NCBI GenBank assembly: GCA_946631805.1
Contig: CAMPAJ010000053.1
Coordinates: 1 to 8,955 of the forward strand
Direction of reading: 5' to 3'
DNA length: 8,955 nt
Source: an uncultured Eggerthellaceae bacterium
GTDB lineage: Bacteria > Actinomycetota > Coriobacteriia > Coriobacteriales > Eggerthellaceae
Both the position numbers and the translations under genes were made by a program. This document shows positions 1 through 6,211 of the stretch, one piece after another. The notes under the pieces are model-generated. The model saw only the letters and a list, made by a program, of their open reading frames with translations. It had not been told where the DNA came from and searched no databases. Numbering within the stretch: the stretch's first letter is position 1; each line of letters opens with the position of its first letter.

Positions 1-1092
1 CTGCGTGAGCTGCTCGGCGGCTTCGGCGGCCTCGGCCTTGATTTTCGCGGCGTCGACCTTCTGGGCGGCGTCCTTCTGCGTCACGTGAACCAGCATGGGA
101 TCCTGGTACTCGCGCACGGCGTCGCTCGTAATCTTGACTTCGACCTTCTTGGCGGGCTCGATCTCGTTGCCCTGCTCGTCGAAGAAGCAGATATCGACGG
201 CGGTCAGCTGCTGGACTTTTTGATTGCCCTTGATGGACGGGTCGTTCTGGATGGCTTCTTCCACATGCTTTTGCACGTCCTGCGCGGGAATGCCGTCGAT
301 TTTCATGAACGTGCCCTTGGGGAAAGCGCCCTGCGGAGCCTCGACGGCCACGGTGAGCACCACGTTGTCGTCGGCGTCCTTGAGGTCGGCGGTGAAACTC
401 TGCGCGGGCATGGGGTCTTCGGCTTGGATGTCTAGGCCGGCGCCGGTGCCGGCGGGGGCGGTCGCGGCTGCGGCAGAGCTGGAGTCGGCTTCCGCATCGG
501 CGGCATCGGAGCTAGCATCGTCAGCGTCGGCCGCATCGCTCGCAGCTTCGGCGCCCTCGCTCGCCTGGGTGTCCTTGCCAGCTTCGGCAGCTTCTTCCGA
601 AACCGCACCATCGGCCATGGCAGTCGCGCCCTCGACGGCAGCCCCGCTCGAAACCTGGTCGGCCGCTTCGCTATCGGCCACGGCTTCGCCCGGGATGCTT
701 CCATCGCCATGCTCGTAGCAATCGGACGTGTGCTCGTGCTCCGGCAGCGCGCACACGAGCTGGCGCTCGTAGCAGGCCTGCGTATGCTCGTGGGCTTCGC
801 TTTCTTCCTGGCCGCAGGTGAGTACCATCTCGTAGCAGGCATCCGAGTGAGCATGGGCTTCCATGCCGCAGATGAGCGTGTCGCGCGTCATGCTTATGGC
901 GGGGACCATAAGCGCGATGGCGGTGGCAAGGACCACCATCAGTCCCAGTGCGGCGATCAGGCGGTTGCGGTTGCGCTTTGCCTGACGGCGGCCGGTTACT
1001 TTGTGCACGTCTTCTTGAGTCTTACTGTGCTCGGTGCCGATAGTTTGCAATTGCTCGTAATTGCCGTTTGGATTCTCTTGATGCCCACTCAT
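1..1092 (-). CDS. Exported surface protein with three Cys/His modules, C-terminus outside window
   Basis: The frame is open for 364 codons from an ATG at 1090-1092 to the left edge, so the protein is 3'-truncated by the window. A purine-rich AGGACGAGG lies just upstream of the ATG as a ribosome site. Residues 1-44 are hydrophilic and end in a basic stretch (RRQAKRNRNR). Residues 45-66 form one hydrophobic segment, a signal anchor or long signal peptide. Residues 74-127 carry three modules of the form C-x(4-7)-H-x-H-x3-C-Y-E: C75/H80/H82/C86, C93/H101/H103/C107 and C114/H119/H121/C125. A spacer of about 90 residues rich in Ala, Ser, Asp and Glu follows. Then comes a domain with phrases such as EAPQGAFPKGTFMKI and FFDEQGNEIEPAKKVEV, which I recall from large adhesin-like proteins of gut Firmicutes and Actinobacteria. 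Function is probably cell-surface attachment; metal binding or disulfide bonding by the Cys/His modules is inference. Sorting signals would lie beyond the edge. Confidence 0.85.
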   Translation of the reverse strand, partial: MSGHQENPNGNYEQLQTIGTEHSKTQEDVHKVTGRRQAKRNRNRLIAALGLMVVLATAIALMVPAISMTRDTLICGMEAHAHSDACYEMVLTCGQEESEAHEHTQACYERQLVCALPEHEHTSDCYEHGDGSIPGEAVADSEAADQVSSGAAVEGATAMADGAVSEEAAEAGKDTQASEGAEAASDAADADDASSDAADAEADSSSAAAATAPAGTGAGLDIQAEDPMPAQSFTADLKDADDNVVLTVAVEAPQGAFPKGTFMKIDGIPAQDVQKHVEEAIQNDPSIKGNQKVQQLTAVDICFFDEQGNEIEPAKKVEVKITSDAVREYQDPMLVHVTQKDAAQKVDAAKIKAEAAEAAEQLTQ

Positions 1093-1149
1093 GCGCCCTC
1101 GTCCTTCATGTGCTATGGCTCAAGCACTCGCTACATGACTCTGCACATC

Positions 1150-1181
1150 GTTTGCCAGTAACCTCATCGTAATTGGCAAAC
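1150..1181. repeat. Inverted repeat, 8-bp arms, upstream of the surface protein gene
   Basis: GTTTGCCA (1150-1157) is the exact reverse complement of TGGCAAAC (1174-1181), with 16 bases between. It lies 58-89 bases upstream of the surface protein start, where a regulator or a leader hairpin could act. No regulator family is recognised from the motif. Confidence 0.45.
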
Positions 1182-1306
1182 TTCTTTACCCACTCATATA
1201 GCGATTGCTAATCGTCTCTCCACAAGATTTAGCGTCTTGCTGCCTTATGCTGCCACCCTCATTGCAAAACACCCTCTTATCCTCTGTCATGCATAGTTGA
1301 CTGCAA

Positions 1307-1324
1307 ATGTCACTAATATGACAT
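1307..1324. repeat. Perfect dyad ATGTCA-N6-TGACAT
   Basis: ATGTCA (1307-1312) and TGACAT (1319-1324) are exact reverse complements around CTAATA. The size and AT-rich setting fit a transcription factor operator in the divergent region. It is too short to exclude chance. Confidence 0.35.
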
Positions 1325-1478
1325 GATTATCTTAGCACTCATCTTTGGAAAGGGCGTTTCATCTGGCATATTTGTGCTTCTTGGGGCATTTTTCGTAACA
1401 TGAAAACACCCGACGATTCAAGTCGCTCGTTTAGCGCCCGATTACGGCTGACACACTTTTTCGTCATTTTTTGTTTCC

Positions 1479-1511
1479 GCGGATCGCAGGCTTGTTTTGC
1501 AAGCCATCCGC
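1479..1511. repeat. Stem-loop with an internal bulge
   Basis: GCGGAT (1479-1484) pairs with ATCCGC (1506-1511), and GGCTTG (1489-1494) with CAAGCC (1500-1505), leaving a 4-base bulge and a 5-base loop. No T-run follows on either strand, so it is not a typical intrinsic terminator. A run of T residues precedes it on the plus strand. It may be part of a structured leader or small RNA. Confidence 0.45.
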
Positions 1512-1596
1512 CACGGTTTCCCGACGCGCCAGCCGGCGCCCTGTTCCGTTAGCGCGACTACTCCCGATTGCCGTTAGCACCGCATCGGCGAGCATC

Positions 1597-1633
1597 GGGA
1601 ATGAGCGCCAAAAACATCCTGGTGCTCATTCCC
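1597..1633. repeat. Strong hairpin, 14-bp stem and 9-base loop
   Basis: GGGAATGAGC (1597-1606) is the exact reverse complement of GCTCATTCCC (1624-1633). The stem extends inward through GCCA/TGGT with one G-U pair, leaving a loop at 1611-1619. No T-tract follows on either strand. It lies about 225 bases upstream of the ftsB-like gene. Confidence 0.55.
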
Positions 1634-1657
1634 AGCGGAGCTCTGCCAGCACCACCT

Positions 1658-1739
1658 ACGGATTTTTCCTTCCGACGACCACCCGCCAGCCCGGGCGCCT
1701 TGCGCGCATCATGCAACACGACCGCCCACGGATTTTTCC
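1658..1739 (+). repeat. Direct duplication of ACGGATTTTTCC, 70 bases apart
   Basis: The 12-base word ACGGATTTTTCC occurs at 1658-1669 and at 1728-1739, each preceded by a similar CGACC/CACC-rich stretch. The exact 70-base offset suggests a decayed tandem duplication or a pair of regulatory sites upstream of the ftsB-like gene. Confidence 0.4.
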
Positions 1740-1843
1740 AATTTGAAGATAATGAGAATGGCCAATGGGGCCTCCGCGGCACGGCTTTCGTGGTACCATG
1801 GTCACGTTCCGCGCATACACTAACCAAAAACGTACAACATGCA

Positions 1844-1850
1844 TGAGGAG
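1844..1850 (+). promoter_or_regulatory. Ribosome binding site fixing the GTG start of the ftsB-like gene
   Basis: TGAGGAG ends 8 bases before GTG 1859-1861. The in-frame stop TGA at 1844-1846 rules out any earlier start. Confidence 0.8.
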
Positions 1851-1858
1851 CAAGCTTC

Positions 1859-3415
1859 GTGGCGCACTATGCGAATATTATCTCCTTCAACGACGTGAAA
1901 GCTGCGTCGCGGTCGCGCTTTGCCCAATCGCGCGATGGCGAGCGTAACGTCTTTGAGGAGGAAGAGGCTGCTCAAGGCTCTGTTTTTGGCGCACGTCGTG
2001 GCTCGCGCCAGGACGTGCGTGCAAATGCGGGCAAGGCCTCGCGCCGCAATGCGCGACGGGGCGACGTACCCGACGAGCCGGATTTCATCGAGGAGGCGCT
2101 GCGCACGACCCGGCAGCGTCCGGCAAGCCCGTACGTCTATTACGATCTGAGCCGATTTGCCGACGCTTCCACGCGTGCGCGCATGAACGAGCGCGCGAGT
2201 GCTCGTGCGGCTTCGGGCCGCGGGGCGCAGGGACGCACAGGCGCAAGCGCGGGTGCGGGGTTCGGCACGAACGCCGGCGCCGGTTTTAGCGTCGAGTACG
2301 GCGACGGTTACGAGCCGGGCGTGGACTTCGATTCGGAATACGCTGCCGACGCCGACGAGGCCACCGGGCGCGCGAAATCTTCCAAACGCTCTGGCGCAAA
2401 GGGGAATCGCTCCAAAGGCGCTGGGGTTTCGGGCATCTTGAGCGCGTTCAGCAACCTTAAGGGCTCGGGGACGAGCGCGAGCGCGCAGACGCGCAGGAGC
2501 TCGCGGGCCGCAGCGGATGCCGAGCTTGACGACTTTGAACGCGATGGCGAGTTTGCGAGCGACCACCACGCGGGCGCCAGCACCTTTGCGAGCCGGGGTT
2601 TTTCGCGTAACGACTTTACGGGCGCCGATGGCTTCGCGCGCAACGACAATTTCACCGACTACAGCGCCTACGCCCCCTATGGCGAAGGCGCCGACGACGA
2701 ATGGTCCGAATACTCGGACATCTCCGATGCCGATTACCAACCGCAATCGGCGGCCGAAAGGCGCCGCCAAGAGCGCGAGGAGCGCCGCCGCGAGCGCACG
2801 AAGGCGCGTGCCGATAGGATGTTCTCGCGCCAATTCGGCGACGAGGCGGGCAGCGCATCACGTTCGAGCTCGGCAAGCCAGGCCGACCAGGCCGATGGCG
2901 CGCCGCGCGCCGCGCTGTACGAGGGCCGCATGGGCTCCAAGCAGCGCAAAGCCGCGAGCATGCAGCGCGCCTCGCAGGCGGGCTCGGCTATGGCCAAGAT
3001 CAACCCGGCCGGCTGGTTTAGCAACATCAAGATGTCGCGCGGACGCATGCGCGCCGTGACCGCGGTGCTGTGCCTCGCGCTGGCCGCCGTGTTCCTGTAC
3101 ACGCCCGCGCAGCACTACTACCAGGCGCAACGAGACCACGACCGACTGGCAGCCGAATACGCTATCGTCGCGGAGCGCAATGCGGCACTCGACCAGCAAA
3201 ACACCTCGCTGGCCAGCAATGCCGGCATGGAAGACGCCGTACGCCAGAAGTACGGCTTCGTCGTCGACGGCGAAGAAACCGCCGTGGTCAGCGGCCTTTC
3301 CGAAACTGCTGGCAACCGCGGCGACAACGTCGAGGCCAACGTGCTCTCCAGCAGCGTCAAAGCCCCCGAGAAATGGTACACCCCCTACCTCGACGCCCTC
3401 TTCGGCGTTCAGTAG
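1859..3415 (+). CDS. FtsB/DivIC-family septum formation initiator with a giant N-terminal extension
   Basis: The 518-residue product should be a bitopic divisome protein. FtsB/DivIC proteins link FtsL and FtsQ/DivIB and help activate septal peptidoglycan synthesis. Residues about 399-414 form the single membrane segment (VTAVLCLALAAVFLY), preceded by basic residues. Residues about 418-460 form a short coiled coil (AQRDHDRLAAEYAIVAERNA). The family signature follows as VRQKYGFVVDGEE (about 461-473), matching the usual R-x-x-Y-G-[YF]-V-x-x-G-E pattern. The remaining 398 N-terminal residues would be cytoplasmic. They are low in complexity, with Arg/Ser/Ala/Gly-rich stretches, acidic Tyr-containing stretches (YGDGYEPGVDFDSEY, DEWSEYSDISDADY) and a strongly charged RRRQEREERRRERTK segment at about 303-317. 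Typical members have about 100-230 residues, so the tail is exceptional. In many Actinobacteria an FtsB-like gene lies near ppx, which is also true here, though convergent and 3.7 kb away. The start is GTG with a good ribosome site. Confidence 0.88.
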   Translation: MAHYANIISFNDVKAASRSRFAQSRDGERNVFEEEEAAQGSVFGARRGSRQDVRANAGKASRRNARRGDVPDEPDFIEEALRTTRQRPASPYVYYDLSRFADASTRARMNERASARAASGRGAQGRTGASAGAGFGTNAGAGFSVEYGDGYEPGVDFDSEYAADADEATGRAKSSKRSGAKGNRSKGAGVSGILSAFSNLKGSGTSASAQTRRSSRAAADAELDDFERDGEFASDHHAGASTFASRGFSRNDFTGADGFARNDNFTDYSAYAPYGEGADDEWSEYSDISDADYQPQSAAERRRQEREERRRERTKARADRMFSRQFGDEAGSASRSSSASQADQADGAPRAALYEGRMGSKQRKAASMQRASQAGSAMAKINPAGWFSNIKMSRGRMRAVTAVLCLALAAVFLYTPAQHYYQAQRDHDRLAAEYAIVAERNAALDQQNTSLASNAGMEDAVRQKYGFVVDGEETAVVSGLSETAGNRGDNVEANVLSSSVKAPEKWYTPYLDALFGVQ

Positions 3416-3423
3416 CATTCGGA

Positions 3424-3454
3424 TGTGTATTTGGGGTCAGACCCCAAATACACA
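3424..3454. repeat. REP-type palindrome, copy 1
   Basis: TGTGTATTTGGGGTC (3424-3438) and GACCCCAAATACACA (3440-3454) are perfect reverse complements around a single A. GGGGTC-n-GACCCC palindromes are widespread and, in well-studied genomes, are linked with REP-associated tyrosine transposases (RAYTs). The copy begins 8 bases after the ftsB-like stop codon and could also stop or stabilise that transcript. No RAYT gene lies in this window. Confidence 0.8.
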
Positions 3455-3468
3455 TTTCAGCCCGCAAA

Positions 3469-3596
3469 TGCACATTTTCACTCCTATGGTCTGAGCGCAC
3501 ATCCTTGGGCCGGGCGTACATTTTCATCCCTGAGGCTGAAACGCGCATCCTTGGCCTAGGCGCACATTTTCGCCCTGAAGCCGGAACGCACACTAC
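3469..3596 (+). repeat. Imperfect tandem repeat, 46-base unit, about 2.8 copies
   Basis: Unit 1 is 3469-3514, unit 2 is 3515-3560, and a partial third unit is 3561 to about 3596. Each begins NGYACATTTTC, and units 1 and 2 share ATCCTTGG near the end. By eye units 1 and 2 match at 31 of 46 positions. The period is not a multiple of three and stops occur in all frames, so this is not coding. The array abuts REP copy 1, whose right end (CACATTTCAG) resembles the start of a unit. Confidence 0.65.
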
Positions 3597-3599
3597 AAG

Positions 3600-3672
3600 A
3601 TTTCCGTACTATAAGCCCGATTCGCGCCATTGCCGAAACGAAGTTGGCAAAAACTAGGCCTATAGCACGGAA
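3600..3672 (-). repeat. Structured repeat element, copy A
   Basis: The ends are inverted repeats: TTCCGTACTATA (3602-3613) and TATAGCACGGAA (3661-3672), 11 of 12 complementary. Between them TGCC and GGCA arms can form an inner stem. Read on the minus strand, its first-listed 50 bases (3600-3649) match 38 of 50 bases of copy B (3749-3798) without gaps, so A and B are inverted copies of one family. Confidence 0.65.
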
Positions 3673-3693
3673 TATCGCTGATTGGTAAAGGCT

Positions 3694-3798
3694 TTTCCGT
3701 ACTATAAACGCCAAACTTGCCAGGAAGTCGCGCTATAACGCCGCTTCCTGCCAACTTCGCTTTATCGATGGCAGAAAACGGTGTTATAGCACGGAAAT
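3694..3798 (+). repeat. Structured repeat element, copy B
   Basis: Terminal arms TTTCCGTACTATAA (3694-3707) and TTATAGCACGGAAA (3784-3797) are complementary at 13 of 14 positions. An inner hairpin pairs TTGCCAGGAAG (3717-3727) with CTTCCTGCCAA (3744-3754) with one C-C mismatch; its loop contains CGCTATAACG, echoing the terminal arms. It could be a miniature mobile element, a REP-like element or a structured RNA. It lies 45 bases beyond the stop of the minus-strand surface protein gene. Confidence 0.65.
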
Positions 3799-3842
3799 CC
3801 TCGGATGCATTCAAGAAGGCTGCCCCTTTAACACATTCCTGG

Positions 3843-5978
3843 CTATTTAACGGTGACCTTCACGGTAACTGTTTTTGACTTCGCGGCTTTGTAGTTGCCG
3901 TTCTTTGCTACGAACGCGACAAGCTTCAAGGTGTAGACGCCTTTTTTCGCGCCCTTCTTCACCTTCACTTTGTTGCCCAAAAGGGTGAGGGCTCGCTTGG
4001 GGTCTTTGGCGGCAACTTTCCATTTGGCTTTACCGAATTTTACAGTAGCTTTGGGGAGCGAAAACGTTTGGGCCTTTTTCGCGAGCTTTTTCGCTTTGAG
4101 CATTTTCTTCACGCTCTTCTTGGCGACGGTGACCTTGTTGGACGCTTGCGTGATTCTATACGTTGCCAGCTTTGCGCCGGTGAAGTTGCCTTCTGCAGAA
4201 ACAAGCACGATGTAGCTTCCCGCCGTTTTCGACTTCGCATCAGCGTATTCAACGGTGTAGTCCGACTTGGCCAGGGTTAACGAGCCGGCCTTGACGGTTT
4301 TGACGGCAGGTTTCCATGGCTTGCCAGTATAGGCGTGCGAAGGTGCTGCCAGCTCAACGGACGTAATCCTGGCAGGTTCTATCTTAAACGTTGCACCGAT
4401 GCCGCTACCTGAATATTCGCCTTTACCCTCGATGGTGACCGATCCAAAACCAGCATTCACGTTGTTCGAATACTTGACCGTATAATCAACGTCTTTTTGC
4501 AGAATTGTGTCACCGATTGTAACGGTGACATTCTGCGTTTGGGGCTTGCCGTTGTATACCTTGCTAGTTATGCCCGTCACCGTCGCTTGGTGGAGCCCCG
4601 TGATGCTCGAGCCAGGTTCGGTTGCAGAAGAGCTTCCGCCGGGACCGTCCTCACCAGGCGCATTAGGTGCATAAGACGCGGAGCCGTTATCGCCAGATGC
4701 ATCATCGGGACGAGCATCTGGCGGCAAAGAAACCGTCAACTGGTACGCAAGCGAATTGGCCACGCTGCTCGCATCAACTGTAAAAGTCGTCACCCCATTC
4801 ACGACAACGGGAATTTGGAACTGGGGCACGCCATCGATGACAGTCGCGACATACGTTAAGCCGCCCACACGCATGCTCTGGAAGGCGCTCTGCGCGCTGC
4901 AGGTAACGATTGCGGTCGCTTTTCCATTCTCTACGGCAAGAGAGGTAACCGACCAGCTTCTTACCCGTTGGGAAGTGGTCTTACCCATACTCGACGACGA
5001 CGTAACGCTCGCCGTATAGTCGCCGTCTGGAAGCGCCACCGTATTATCAACAGGAGCCCCAGCAAGCAAGCCCCACTGTGCAGACTCGAGCATACGCCCA
5101 TACGTCAGCGACGCTCCTGGGACAATCGCTGCGTCAAGCTCGCTTTGTTCGGCTGCGGAAAGGACATCGTACGCTGCCTGAGCGGACTCGACTTCAGGGC
5201 GCATGCTCTCCGTTGCCTCATCGGGATCCGCTGGCAAAGCCGCTATGAGGCGTTTTGCCTTTTCGATAGGGGTTTCTTCCGAATTACCAGCAGCATGATC
5301 TTGATCCGTTTGGCCAGAATCGGGCGAAACCGAAGCGCTGTTAGAGGACGGGTCAGCTGCTTCGCCGCTCGGAGCTGAATCGTTGGCATCGTCGCCGAAG
5401 CTTGGAGCCTTGCCCGAAGCCGTCACGGCAGCCTCCACTTCCGCACTCGAAGCGAACACGACAGTTCGCGTATACCACATGCCGCCTTCGACGCCCTTGC
5501 TACCACCGCTAAACGTAGCAATGGTCAGAGGCGTATTCAACGCAGGAATAGCTATAGAAAACCTATGCTCGACATACCCTTCGAAAGGATCCGCGATGTA
5601 ATACGCACTCATGTCTGTACCATCAGCGTTCGTCGAAGCTGCCGCTTCCTCGGCTGTGCCGAAATACAGCGCATTGTAAGCTTTGCTCGTGTTGAAGGTC
5701 ACCCAAAGCTCACCTCCAACAGATGCAAGCGTCACGTTGGTTATCTTGCACATGTAGGAACTGGTCGTAGCACTTATTTCATAAGTTCCCTCTGGCACGT
5801 CGGCGCCTGTAAGGACCTCGCCCGAAATCGCAATCTCCTGCGTCGCCGGATAACTATCGGTCACATCGTTGAACCAGGCATATGCGGCGTTCGGAATTAT
5901 CGCCTGCACGATTGCCAGCAACAAAACAAACGCCGCACTGAAGCAAAACCGACTGGAACTCGCTACCTTATTCTCCAT
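3843..5978 (-). CDS. Secreted multidomain surface protein, no sortase signal
   Basis: The 711-residue product starts at ATG 5976-5978 with GGAGGG just upstream; the frame stays open further upstream, but no ribosome site supports a longer form. Residues 1-34 are a signal peptide ending AYA before Trp35. Residues about 52-176 form a beta-rich domain (VPEGTYEISATTSSYM ... LYFGTAEEAAA ... WYTRTVVF). An acidic linker (177-237) and a helical segment (238-285, KAKRLIAALPADPDEATE) follow. Residues 314-418 repeat the opening pattern (LPDGDYTASVTSSSSM) and look like a diverged duplicate of domain 1. After a Gly/Ser-rich linker come two immunoglobulin-like repeats (465-535 and 538-611), each with [YN/YT]GKP, DYTV-Y and a Gly-Ser/Asn ending. 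The last 100 residues contain 30 Lys. There is no LPxTG motif or C-terminal membrane segment, so retention would be noncovalent, or the protein is released. Its GC is visibly lower than that of neighbouring genes. Possible roles are ligand binding or adhesion; unproven. Confidence 0.85.
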   Translation of the reverse strand: MENKVASSSRFCFSAAFVLLLAIVQAIIPNAAYAWFNDVTDSYPATQEIAISGEVLTGADVPEGTYEISATTSSYMCKITNVTLASVGGELWVTFNTSKAYNALYFGTAEEAAASTNADGTDMSAYYIADPFEGYVEHRFSIAIPALNTPLTIATFSGGSKGVEGGMWYTRTVVFASSAEVEAAVTASGKAPSFGDDANDSAPSGEAADPSSNSASVSPDSGQTDQDHAAGNSEETPIEKAKRLIAALPADPDEATESMRPEVESAQAAYDVLSAAEQSELDAAIVPGASLTYGRMLESAQWGLLAGAPVDNTVALPDGDYTASVTSSSSMGKTTSQRVRSWSVTSLAVENGKATAIVTCSAQSAFQSMRVGGLTYVATVIDGVPQFQIPVVVNGVTTFTVDASSVANSLAYQLTVSLPPDARPDDASGDNGSASYAPNAPGEDGPGGSSSATEPGSSITGLHQATVTGITSKVYNGKPQTQNVTVTIGDTILQKDVDYTVKYSNNVNAGFGSVTIEGKGEYSGSGIGATFKIEPARITSVELAAPSHAYTGKPWKPAVKTVKAGSLTLAKSDYTVEYADAKSKTAGSYIVLVSAEGNFTGAKLATYRITQASNKVTVAKKSVKKMLKAKKLAKKAQTFSLPKATVKFGKAKWKVAAKDPKRALTLLGNKVKVKKGAKKGVYTLKLVAFVAKNGNYKAAKSKTVTVKVTVK

Positions 5979-5981
5979 GGG

Positions 5982-5987
5982 CCCTCC
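5982..5987 (-). promoter_or_regulatory. Ribosome binding site choosing the start of the secreted protein
   Basis: Read on the minus strand, GGAGGG lies 3 bases (GGAGG core 4 bases) before ATG 5978. Spacing is short but the signal is strong, and the chosen start gives a standard signal peptide. Upstream in-frame starts lack such a site and would bury the signal peptide behind 18-22 polar residues. Confidence 0.65.
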
Positions 5988-6027
5988 ATTTCGGGCGTTC
6001 GTTTGATGCGTCTTTTCACCAGATGAA

Positions 6028-6057
6028 AGCATAGCAAACGGCAACAGATAGTTGCAA
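6028..6057 (-). promoter_or_regulatory. Candidate promoter of the secreted surface protein gene
   Basis: On the minus strand, TTGCAA (6057-6052) is followed after 18 bases by TATGCT (6033-6028), preceded by TGC as in an extended -10. Transcription would start near 6021, giving a leader of about 40 bases that contains the ribosome site. Confidence 0.5.
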
Positions 6058-6170
6058 TGTGCACTATTGAGCTAATACCTGACGCGACGCGGAATGCGTA
6101 TGTGGGGCCAGTCTCCTTTACTACATGCGGGAACGCTTACGGGTCATAAACGATTCATTGCACCGTATAG

Positions 6171-6202
6171 TAACGCTTGACGTTATTAACGCATGACGTT
6201 AT
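6171..6202. promoter_or_regulatory. Two-unit HigBA operator overlapping the higBA promoter
   Basis: Two 16-base units lie head to tail (6171-6186 and 6187-6202), differing at one base: TAACGCTTGACGTTAT and TAACGCATGACGTTAT. Each unit is itself a dyad, TAACG-N5-CGTTA. The operator covers the -35 and most of the -10 element, as expected for autorepression by a HigA-HigB complex. The assignment to HigA is inferred from position. Confidence 0.7.
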
Positions 6203-6205
6203 CAT
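6177..6205 (+). promoter_or_regulatory. higBA promoter, predicted leaderless
   Basis: TTGACG (6177-6182), a 17-base spacer, then TATCAT (6200-6205). The expected transcription start, 6-7 bases past the -10, falls on the higB ATG at 6212. A weaker alternative -10, TATAGT (6166-6171), would give a leader of about 35 bases. Confidence 0.6.
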
Positions 6206-6211
6206 TAGCTC

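Larger units (their letters stand above)
1093..1858. other. Divergent gene-free region between surface protein and ftsB-like gene
   Basis: This stretch of about 770 bases separates two divergently read genes. I find no reading frame with a credible start, ribosome site and family resemblance. It must hold promoters for both genes, but I could not pick either with confidence. It is more AT-rich on the left (about 1180-1480) and contains two dyads, two strong hairpins and a duplicated short motif, listed separately. The amount of structure suggests a long leader, a small RNA or remnants of repeats rather than a lost gene. Confidence 0.6.

Noticed and set aside
432..854. Minus-strand Arg/Pro/Ala-rich open frame and the plus-strand frames at 85-1161
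   Set aside because: They are other frames of the partial surface protein gene, whose own frame carries a membrane segment, Cys/His modules and a ribosome site.
1479..1633. Hairpins upstream of ftsB-like as intrinsic terminators
   Set aside because: No T-run follows either stem on either strand.
1471..1853. Several short open frames in the divergent region
   Set aside because: They overlap one another on both strands, lack ribosome sites and family resemblance, and follow the hairpins and duplicated motif.
3469..3596. Tandem units as a CRISPR array
   Set aside because: Units are contiguous and diverged with no unique spacers, and no cas genes are present.
3357..3814. Open frames through the repeat cluster
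   Set aside because: They are translations of palindromes and tandem repeats whose unit is not a multiple of three.
5979..6021. Leader of the secreted protein gene as a riboswitch (GAAAAGACGC-A-CAAAC stretch)
   Set aside because: Only about 40 bases long, and no consistent pairing to any riboswitch consensus I know.
6101..6125. TGTGGGGCCAGTCTCC, resembling a degenerate REP palindrome
   Set aside because: The arms pair poorly and the match to the two clear REP copies is limited to the G-rich core; possible relic only.
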